A DNA stretch of 19,807 bases, from assembly GCA_030637775.1 (NCBI GenBank), contig DAOWFY010000120.1:1-19807 (forward strand), written 5' to 3'. The notes beneath the pieces were generated by a model. It did not search any database. It was not told where the DNA came from and saw only the letters and a program-made list of their open reading frames with translations. Made by a program: the position numbers and the translations under genes. The DNA comes from a bacterium. GTDB lineage: Bacteria; Ratteibacteria; UBA8468. Shown here piece after piece: positions 14,571-19,807 of this stretch; within the stretch, counting starts at the first letter, position 1; the number at the start of each line of letters is the position of its first letter.

Positions 14571-15755
14571 TTAACATACTTTTAATCTCCTGTCGACCTC
14601 CATAATTCTCTCAGCGGTCTTTTTCCAGCTGTACTTTTTCTCTACTAATCTTCTGCCATTGGCACCCAATTGGGTCAGGTATTGCCTTTCCTGATAAGCC
14701 TGGATAATCTTTCCTGCTAAATCGGAAGCGCTCTCCGGATTAAAAAGGTAGCCACATCCTCCTTCCTCAATTACCGCGGTTACTCCTTCTGCTCTACTTG
14801 CGATCACCGGTCTTCCACAGGCTAAATATTCGTAAAGTTTTAGAGGAGAGTAGCATCCACTTGGTAATCCTTTTCTGCATAAGTAACAGACATCGAATGA
14901 ATTGATGTAATAAACAATACCTTTGTAATCAATATGACCCAAGAAGGAAATCTCTTTCTTTAAGTTATATTTTTCAGCCTTGTCTTTTAAATCCTTTTTT
15001 AAACCACTGCCATCCCCGAGAATCAAATATTTAATCTCTGTATTGCCCTGTTTTTTCACCAGATTGGCCGCCTCAATTAAAATCTCCAACCCCTGCCAGG
15101 GAGCAAAATAGCCAACAAAACCGAGATAGAAACCATTTTCATCAAAGTCCAATTTTTTTCTGCATTTTCTCTTATCTAAAGGTTTAAAAAGGTTGGTATC
15201 TGCTCCATTGGAAATCACCACCAGTTTTTCTTCTCTTACCTTGTACCTTTTTATAAGCTCTCTTTTGATTCCAGAGGCAACACAGATAATCTTTTTAGCA
15301 AAAAAGTAATTAATCCTTTCACTAAGGCTCACAAGCCACATAATCCAGGCAGGATAATTGCTGTATCGCTTGAGTTCCTCCTCAACTAACCCATTTACCT
15401 CTGCTACATAGGCAACACCGAAGATAAAACTTAAAATAGGAGGGGAAAATCCCCACTTATCCTTTCGGGCATAGATTACCTCAGGATGAAATTTCAGAAT
15501 ATAAAAGGTTAAGTAAAAGAATCTAAAAATTTCTGCCCAGACATAGGATAGTGACCTTTTATGAAGTGGTGGAATATAGATATATTTGATATTCAGGCCA
15601 AAATTTTCCCTATTCTTTGGGCGATACCCGGAAATAAGCACCAATAGACTATTGCCCAATTCCTTAAGGTTCTTTGCCACCTCCACAAAATGCGTCTTTC
15701 CTCCCAATCCTTCTTCCCGAATATCCACCGATGCTGAGGTATATAATATTCTCAT
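14571..15755 (-). CDS. Glycosyltransferase family 4
   Basis: This 394-residue GT-B enzyme would transfer a sugar from a nucleotide donor to the growing lipid-linked oligosaccharide at the cytoplasmic membrane face. The N-domain begins RILYTSASVD with EGLGGKTHFVEVAKNL. The C-domain has VISNGADTNLFKP, FVGYFAPWQG, LILGDGSG, and the donor-binding region SPLKLYEYLACGRPVIAS with the expected glutamate. The hydrophobic segment near residues 70-110 suggests membrane association. I choose the ATG at 15755 because MRILYTS is the natural start; the ATG at 15764 lies in a palindromic repeat. No good ribosome site is present, perhaps because the repeat replaced it. Donor and acceptor cannot be inferred. 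Confidence 0.92.
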   Translation of the reverse strand: MRILYTSASVDIREEGLGGKTHFVEVAKNLKELGNSLLVLISGYRPKNRENFGLNIKYIYIPPLHKRSLSYVWAEIFRFFYLTFYILKFHPEVIYARKDKWGFSPPILSFIFGVAYVAEVNGLVEEELKRYSNYPAWIMWLVSLSERINYFFAKKIICVASGIKRELIKRYKVREEKLVVISNGADTNLFKPLDKRKCRKKLDFDENGFYLGFVGYFAPWQGLEILIEAANLVKKQGNTEIKYLILGDGSGLKKDLKDKAEKYNLKKEISFLGHIDYKGIVYYINSFDVCYLCRKGLPSGCYSPLKLYEYLACGRPVIASRAEGVTAVIEEGGCGYLFNPESASDLAGKIIQAYQERQYLTQLGANGRRLVEKKYSWKKTAERIMEVDRRLKVC

Positions 15756-15759
15756 CCTT

Positions 15760-15839
15760 GTCATTGCGAGGCATTAGCCTGCCCCTGCAAGCTGTAAGCA
15801 GGGGTGGCAATCTCTCACAAAGTGTCACCCTGGGTGTCA
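15760..15839. repeat. Palindromic repeat between AbiEii and glycosyltransferase genes
   Basis: GTCATTGCGAGG at 15760 and GGCAATCTC at the other side form outer arms, with an inner stem CCCCTGC (15782-15788) and GCAGGGG (15798-15804). A second imperfect palindrome, TGTCACCCTGGGTGTCA, follows at 15823-15839. The GTCATTGCGAG...GCAATCTC type is a common dispersed hairpin in bacterial genomes. It abuts the glycosyltransferase start and encodes the last residues of AbiEii. Confidence 0.8.
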
Positions 15840-16669
15840 ACGAAGGGCCTCAAATGCCATTCCCGCACACTATTTTTATACTGTTCTACTAATGGCAGAA
15901 TTATATTATGCGCGTTTACAAGCAGATTTGCTTCACTTTCATCAAAAAGAAAAGGTCTTAATATCTCGGCTTGTTTTTTTAACTCCTCTTTTGATAACTT
16001 TTTTATCCTCTCTGATATAACTTCCAGGGGGTCTTTTTTTATACCCAGAGCCCTTAAGATATTTTTATTCACAGAGTATCTGTTGGAAAGCATAAATAGA
16101 ATATCGTATATGTGTCTTCCTCTGTTCTTTTTAATCAGTGCATCTATTTTATCTGCAAACAAAATACTTTTCTCGGTGCAGATGCAGGGATAGAATTTAC
16201 CAAACCCAGATATTACCTGGGTCTCATTTTCTATCTTCCATTTCGGTTTATTGGTTTCTACTTTTATCATTATCCCTTCTTTCTTTGAATATTTTGATAT
16301 GACATTATAAACTTTTTCGATCTCGGGAAAGATGAATTTCGCAACGTATACGTTTCCCCAATGAGCAAATTTTGCCTGAGATTTTAATCCTATCCTTTTT
16401 AATTCGTCCTCTATCTTTTTTAGAAGGTTTTCAAATTCTCCTTTTGTTATCTTATTGCTATTAAAATCCAAATCTTCAGAGAACCTTTTGCTATTATGAA
16501 CCAACCTCAGATAAGTCCCTCCCGTGAAGTAGAGATTCCTCCCTGACTCGGTTCTATAAATTTCCCTGAGAATGAGAATCTGCAGATACTCTCTTAGAAT
16601 TCCCCGAATCTTTGTTGGAGGCATTTCTCTGGATTTCGCCTGTTCTATCAGAGAATCATAGGTAAGCAT
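15815..16669 (-). CDS. abiEii: AbiEii-type nucleotidyltransferase toxin
   Basis: This 284-residue protein is the toxin of an AbiE-type toxin-antitoxin/abortive-infection pair. The nucleotidyltransferase motifs are clear: LYFTGGTYLRL at 46-56, RFSEDLDF at 62-69, the ADKIDALIKK block with Lys174 and Asp176, and RGRHIYDILF at 183-192. Members of the family modify tRNA ends or bind GTP and stop growth. The ATG overlaps the antitoxin gene by 14 bases, as is usual for this system. The C-terminal tail (LRPFVDTQGDTL) comes from the palindromic repeat at 15760-15839 and is probably foreign to the protein. The catalytic region looks complete, so the toxin may be active. Confidence 0.92.
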   Translation of the reverse strand: MLTYDSLIEQAKSREMPPTKIRGILREYLQILILREIYRTESGRNLYFTGGTYLRLVHNSKRFSEDLDFNSNKITKGEFENLLKKIEDELKRIGLKSQAKFAHWGNVYVAKFIFPEIEKVYNVISKYSKKEGIMIKVETNKPKWKIENETQVISGFGKFYPCICTEKSILFADKIDALIKKNRGRHIYDILFMLSNRYSVNKNILRALGIKKDPLEVISERIKKLSKEELKKQAEILRPFLFDESEANLLVNAHNIILPLVEQYKNSVREWHLRPFVDTQGDTL

Positions 16670-17264
16670 AAAACTCCTCTAAATTGAGATGATATAATTT
16701 CGCATACTTATTCAATTTTTTCTTGTTGAGCCGCGAAATTACGTCTTTATCCAACCGCTCATCTTTGAGATTTAACCTCTTATTGGAATATCTTTTAAAA
16801 TATAGATAGTCAATAAGAGCTTTTTCTGGTTCGGCAATAAGAATGTCAAAAATACCATATTTCTCGACATAATATCCTGCAAAAGCACCCGGCTTAATCG
16901 TTCGGTAGATAAAAAGACCATGTTTATTCTTAAACCTTCGCGTGGGCTTGGTGCTAATGGAAGTCACCGCCATTGATACTTCCGGAATAATACTATAATT
17001 GGACAGAGCAGTTTCTAAGGATACGTAAGAAGGGCTGTAGAGTTTGTTGGCAACGTAGGTATCAGGAATATTGAAATCCTTAGGGTAGGTAAGTTCGTAT
17101 AAGCCCTTTTTCAAAGAGTAAATCCATCCCTTCCCTTTCCATCGGGAAATCATCTTTTTAAGATTGCATTTTTTTTCATTCTGGAAGAATGATAAGATAT
17201 CACTCTGGGAGAAAACATAGTATCTATTCTTTTCTAAAACCCGGTATAAATCTTTAAAGTTCAT
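16656..17264 (-). CDS. abiEi: AbiEi-type antitoxin / transcriptional regulator
   Basis: This 202-residue antitoxin has an N-terminal winged helix (about 1-60: SQSDILSFFQ, then WIYSLKKGLYEL) that should bind the operon's own promoter. A C-terminal domain carries the family pattern SPSYVSLETALSNYSIIPE and EPEKALIDYLYF. It represses transcription and counteracts the AbiEii toxin. Promoter hexamers are at 17302-17330, giving a leader of about 30 bases with AAGGA about 12 bases before the ATG at 17264. An earlier ATG seven bases upstream is in another frame and closes at once. The pair sits as a self-contained unit between the EPS regulator and the polysaccharide genes. Confidence 0.9.
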   Translation of the reverse strand: MNFKDLYRVLEKNRYYVFSQSDILSFFQNEKKCNLKKMISRWKGKGWIYSLKKGLYELTYPKDFNIPDTYVANKLYSPSYVSLETALSNYSIIPEVSMAVTSISTKPTRRFKNKHGLFIYRTIKPGAFAGYYVEKYGIFDILIAEPEKALIDYLYFKRYSNKRLNLKDERLDKDVISRLNKKKLNKYAKLYHLNLEEFYAYL

Positions 17265-17301
17265 TTCATTAAGTATTCCTTTTTGTCCGCTTACTGAAAT
17301 A

Positions 17302-17330
17302 ATTATATATCAGATTTTTATCTCGGTCAA
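17302..17330 (-). promoter_or_regulatory. Promoter of AbiE operon
   Basis: TTGACC (17330-17325) and TATAAT (17307-17302) are spaced by exactly 17 bases on the minus strand, 37 bases before the antitoxin ATG. I saw no strong inverted repeat over it. Confidence 0.75.
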
Positions 17331-17381
17331 CTAATTCATATTTCCGATATTCTTCAATAACATTAGTTTCTCGCATAGAAG

Positions 17382-17573
17382 TTATATCTTGGTCCAATCA
17401 CTCCCTTTTAGCCAATTATCCAGTTTTCTGATGGAATTTTCTATAAAATCTGATACAGCTTCCCTGCCTTTTCCAATCTAATTGCCTTGTAAAAGTGTCT
17501 CTAACTTTCTTTGCCCATTTTTTTGCTTTTTTGAAACTGAATGATTTAGGAAAATGTAACTCAAAGAATTCCT
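17382..17573 (-). pseudogene. Decayed coding remnant between EPS regulator and AbiE
   Basis: Most of this 309-base gap (17265-17573) has no intact gene. Coding-like stretches appear in two frames: KEFFELHFPKSFSFKKAKKW continuing to RDTFTRQLDW, then, after an apparent shift near 17470, EAVSDFIENSIRKLDNWLKG ending SDWTKI and TAA at 17382. There is no start codon and no recognised family. It looks like the 3' end of a gene lost when the AbiE unit arrived, but this is weak. Confidence 0.35.
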
Positions 17574-18131
17574 TTATTCTGTTTCAATCTTCTTAGGGAA
17601 ACTGGCAATTTCCTTAAGGATGTCCAGAGAAGCACCTTTTACTTTCTGTTTTGGGTCGGTGATGAGAAAAAGGGAGTTCTTCTCTTCTATCCTTCCTTCC
17701 TGAGGTAGTTTAGAGTAGGTGATGTCCTTTCTGCCAAGGTCACGGAGGGCAATCTCGGTAATGTCTGCCAATTCCCCATCCCCCAGAATAATGAATTTTC
17801 TTTGCCCTTTCCGGTATTCGGCTAAAAGAACCGATTGAATCTTAGATTTGATTTCCCTCAAAGAGTGGAAAGTGTGGAAAAGGTAGCGATAGGACCTTTT
17901 CATCCCCTGGGCGATTCCCGCCGGGGTTAAAAGATACTGAACCTTGTGCCGGTTCAATTGCCCAATCTTGATGTAGCCTTTCTGGATAAGCCTTTTTAAA
18001 AGAATATTGGTCATCCCTAGGGAGAAACCAAGCCGCTGGGAGATCTCCCTCTGGGTAATTGTGGAGTTTCTGCTCACCTCATTAATGAGCCGATATTCCT
18101 TTTCTCCGATCTCTGGATTATCCGTGTTCAA
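17574..18131 (-). CDS. EPS-associated MarR-type winged-helix regulator
   Basis: Residues 10-75 are a winged helix: ITQREISQRLGFSLGMTNIL is the helix-turn-helix, and QLNRHKVQYLLTPAGIAQ the wing and following helix. This strongly resembles the EPS-associated MarR-like family found at the head of polysaccharide clusters. An extra C-terminal domain of about 75 residues (RKFIILGDGELADITEIAL onward) looks like a small alpha/beta fold and may sense a ligand. The start is a TTG at 18131, the only credible one, and lies only 9 bases after the -10 box, so the message is probably leaderless. The TTG falls inside the palindrome GTTCA-N5-TGAAC, which suggests self-repression. The same palindrome at 3684-3698 marks a second likely target. 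Confidence 0.85.
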   Translation of the reverse strand: MNTDNPEIGEKEYRLINEVSRNSTITQREISQRLGFSLGMTNILLKRLIQKGYIKIGQLNRHKVQYLLTPAGIAQGMKRSYRYLFHTFHSLREIKSKIQSVLLAEYRKGQRKFIILGDGELADITEIALRDLGRKDITYSKLPQEGRIEEKNSLFLITDPKQKVKGASLDILKEIASFPKKIETE

Positions 18132-18140
18132 GTTATGAAC
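18126..18140. promoter_or_regulatory. Palindromic operator GTTCA-N5-TGAAC (site 2)
   Basis: A perfect palindrome begins right after the -10 box and covers the likely transcription start and the TTG start codon of the regulator. Its half-sites, spacing and placement match the site at 3684-3698. Autoregulation is the simplest reading. Confidence 0.65.
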
Positions 18141-18169
18141 ATTATAACAAAATAAAAAAGAGTTGTCAA
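18141..18169 (-). promoter_or_regulatory. Consensus promoter of EPS regulator gene
   Basis: TTGACA (18169-18164) and TATAAT (18146-18141) are spaced by 17 bases on the minus strand, a perfect sigma-70-type match. It is one of the strongest-looking promoters in the window and starts the regulator transcript. Confidence 0.85.
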
Positions 18170-18248
18170 CTAAAATCAGAATTCCGCCACTTACTAATCA
18201 TACTATCTTCAGTAGGGATATGCGGGAGGATTGACTCCCAGACAATTC

Positions 18249-18797
18249 TCACAGCAACTTCAGGATAATTTCGGTGGCAGAAAGAAGATCGGTTGCGATA
18301 TAGTCTGGTTGCTTTTGCCAGTCCTTTGTCTCCTCTTTTGATTTGGTTTTTCCTGAGAGAACAAGGATTGTTTTGCTTCCAATATTTTTTCCGGCCAGGA
18401 TGTCTACTTCGCTGTCACCGACAAAGAAGGTTTTCTCAAAGTCAATATATCCTAAATCCCTTTCCGCCTTTTTAAATAATCCAACCTTTGGTTTGCGGCA
18501 GAGACAATTATCCTCCTCCTGATGAGGACAATAGTAAACCTTTTTGATTTTTCCTCCGGATTTTTTCACCTCTTCCTTCATCCTTTTGGTAATATACCTT
18601 AAAATCTTCGGACCAAAAAGACCTTTGTTCACCCCGGCCTGGTTAGAAATGATAACAATCCGATAGTTTGCTTTAGTTAATCTCTTTAGTGCTTCCTTTG
18701 CCTTCGGCAAAAAGGAGAATTCCTCCCATTTTTTGCTCCAATCTCCTGGATAATATTTGCTAATTACCCCATCCCGATCAAGAAAGACAATCCTCAT
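18249..18797 (-). CDS. HAD-IIIA phosphatase, GmhB-like
   Basis: This 182-residue HAD-family phosphatase resembles D-glycero-D-manno-heptose-1,7-bisphosphate 7-phosphatase (GmhB). FLDRDGVI carries the nucleophile Asp7 and acid/base Asp9. SNQAGV at 51-56 is motif II. The zinc-binding loop has Cys90, His92, Cys98 and Cys100, followed by RKPK. FVGDSEVDILAG at 125-136 holds the metal-binding aspartates. GmhB acts in ADP- or GDP-heptose synthesis for LPS or S-layer glycans; the related histidinol-phosphatase activity of this family is an alternative, given the amino-acid gene beside it. The ATG overlaps the argC stop by four bases, so the two are co-translated. No other heptose gene is in view. Confidence 0.88.
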   Translation of the reverse strand: MRIVFLDRDGVISKYYPGDWSKKWEEFSFLPKAKEALKRLTKANYRIVIISNQAGVNKGLFGPKILRYITKRMKEEVKKSGGKIKKVYYCPHQEEDNCLCRKPKVGLFKKAERDLGYIDFEKTFFVGDSEVDILAGKNIGSKTILVLSGKTKSKEETKDWQKQPDYIATDLLSATEIILKLL

Positions 18798-19807
18798 AAT
18801 AATCCGGCTGTTTCATCCCAGCCATACATAATATTCATATTTTGAACCGCCTGGCCAGCCGCACCCTTAATAAGGTTATCCAGAGCAGAGATGATAATTA
18901 CCTTATTTTTGGCCAAGGTAGCACCGAGACGGCAGTAATTTGTGTCCAGAACCTCTTTTGTCTGGGGGAATTTTCCCTCATCCAAAATCTTTACAAATGG
19001 TTCAGCGTGATAGAACTCTTTGTAAAGGTTTAGAATTTCTCCGATGCGCATACTTTTATTTAAGAAGAGATAAATGGTGGTTAATAAACCTTTATTCATC
19101 GGGATAAGATGAGGAACAAATGTCAAATCTATTTTACTTCCCGCAATCTTCTCTGAGATAAATTTGATTTCCGGAGCATGCTGATGAGAATTGACCTTAT
19201 AAGGCTTTAGGTTTTCATTAACCGCAGAGAAGAGGAGGGAAGGGTCCGGTTTTTTTCCTGCTCCACTTGCTCCGGATTTAGCATCAACGATGATTTCGTT
19301 TTTTAAAAACCCTTTTTTTAATAAGGGAAGGATTCCCAGGATTACCGCTGTAGGATAGCAACCAGGGTTGGCAATCAGTTTTGCTTTCTTAATATCGTCG
19401 CGGAAGATTTCCGGAAGACCATAGACCGCTTGATTCAATAGTTCAGGATTTTTGTGCCTGGTTTTATACCATTTTTCATAGATGGAAACGTCGGGAAAGC
19501 GGAAGTCGGCGGAGAGATCAATTACCTTTTTCCCGGCTTTTAAAAGGTCATTAACATAGAGCATTGAAATGGTATGGGGGAGGGCCAGGAAGAAAAGGTC
19601 GGCAAATTGGGCGGAATCCTTGGGATCAAATTCCTTGTCTATTCGGGTCGGATGAATCCGACCCCTACTGTAAGGGTTCGATTTATCGAACCCTTTCTCT
19701 TTATCGGCCAGGTAGGCAATTCTAACCTCTGGATGATGGGAAAGGATCTGCAGGAGGCTGTTTCCCGTATAGCCCCGAAACCCCACAATCCCTACTTTTA
19801 ACTTCTT
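18794..19807 (-). CDS. argC: N-acetyl-gamma-glutamyl-phosphate reductase (5' end outside window)
   Basis: ArgC reduces N-acetylglutamyl phosphate to the semialdehyde in arginine synthesis. The visible frame starts KKLKVGIVGFRGYTG at the window edge, so at least the start codon is missing; a GTG at 19786 lies within the Rossmann strand and is not the true start. The catalytic cysteine is in NPGCYPTAVI (about residue 150 of the visible protein), with SHQHAPEI and VPHLIPMNKG further on. DNLIKGAAGQAVQ is the conserved end. Residues GFDKSNPYSRGRIHPTR, in the variable loop before FFLALPH, are encoded by two adjacent palindromes (19645-19693). The stop overlaps the GmhB-like start. This gene is unrelated to polysaccharide synthesis and probably marks the cluster boundary. 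Confidence 0.94.
   Translation of the reverse strand, partial: KKLKVGIVGFRGYTGNSLLQILSHHPEVRIAYLADKEKGFDKSNPYSRGRIHPTRIDKEFDPKDSAQFADLFFLALPHTISMLYVNDLLKAGKKVIDLSADFRFPDVSIYEKWYKTRHKNPELLNQAVYGLPEIFRDDIKKAKLIANPGCYPTAVILGILPLLKKGFLKNEIIVDAKSGASGAGKKPDPSLLFSAVNENLKPYKVNSHQHAPEIKFISEKIAGSKIDLTFVPHLIPMNKGLLTTIYLFLNKSMRIGEILNLYKEFYHAEPFVKILDEGKFPQTKEVLDTNYCRLGATLAKNKVIIISALDNLIKGAAGQAVQNMNIMYGWDETAGLL
19645..19693. repeat. Two 9-2-9 palindromes inside argC
   Basis: Two perfect 20-base palindromes lie nine bases apart: GGGTCGGAT/ATCCGACCC (19645-19664) and GGGTTCGAT/ATCGAACCC (19674-19693), each with a 2-base centre. Both follow the design GGGnnnGAT..ATCnnnCCC seen at 8555-8574. They are translated in frame as part of ArgC. 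Confidence 0.9.

Noticed and set aside
18224-18239. Hairpin GGGAG/CTCCC after the GmhB-like gene as a terminator
   Set aside because: The stem is five bases and no T run follows on the minus strand. The gap 18170-18248 otherwise shows nothing recognisable.
1-19807. tRNA, rRNA or riboswitch
   Set aside because: I saw no cloverleaf-like or conserved RNA sequence in either strand; short non-coding RNAs cannot be ruled out by eye.

Overview
The window looks like a surface-polysaccharide (EPS/O-antigen-type) gene cluster from an AT-rich, probably uncultured bacterium. Every gene I accept lies on the minus strand, so transcription runs from high to low coordinates. GmhB-type and Wzz-type proteins suggest a Gram-negative envelope. 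The mix of WbpB/D/E/I-like enzymes, AAA/DUF4143 ATPases, an AbiE pair and very many short palindromic repeats resembles genomes of candidate phyla such as Omnitrophota, but I cannot fix the taxonomy from sequence alone.

Region 1 (19807 to 17574): argC (partial), a GmhB-like HAD phosphatase overlapping it by 4 bases, and an EPS-associated MarR-type regulator with its own near-consensus promoter and a palindromic operator. Region 2 (17573 to 15815): a decayed gene remnant, then an AbiEi/AbiEii toxin-antitoxin operon with its own promoter. Region 3 (15755 to 6198): the polysaccharide core. In transcription order it holds a GT4 glycosyltransferase, a frameshifted DUF4143 ATPase, GalU, a WecB/WbpI-type UDP-GlcNAc 2-epimerase, a fused WbpB-WbpD dehydrogenase/acetyltransferase, a WbpE-type aminotransferase, a Wzz-type chain-length protein and a phosphodiesterase-family protein. 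WbpB, WbpD, WbpE and WbpI activities together would make UDP-2,3-diacetamido-2,3-dideoxymannuronic acid from UDP-GlcNAcA. The UDP-GlcNAc 6-dehydrogenase (WbpA) is not in view.

Region 4 (6213 to 1): an accessory zone. An intact Trm112-family zinc-ribbon gene sits just before a nucleotide-sugar epimerase gene. A second, about 90% identical epimerase copy runs off the left edge. Four further fragments of the Trm112 gene, always its 3' part, lie at the edges of three accessory modules: a DUF4143 ATPase; an archaeal-type AAA ATPase with an unknown protein; and a nucleotidyltransferase with a 65-residue partner. Two of the fragments are part of a 90-bp repeat that also carries a terminator-like hairpin and a consensus sigma-70-type promoter.

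Two patterns deserve attention. First, the repeated use of the Trm112 3' end as the boundary of accessory modules suggests an insertion or recombination hot spot. Second, short palindromic elements lie inside or at the ends of coding frames (argC, wbpE, wbpB-D, galU, wecB, the glycosyltransferase/AbiEii junction and a DUF4143 gene) and supply amino acids to the encoded proteins. I found no CRISPR array, rRNA, tRNA or recognisable transposase.
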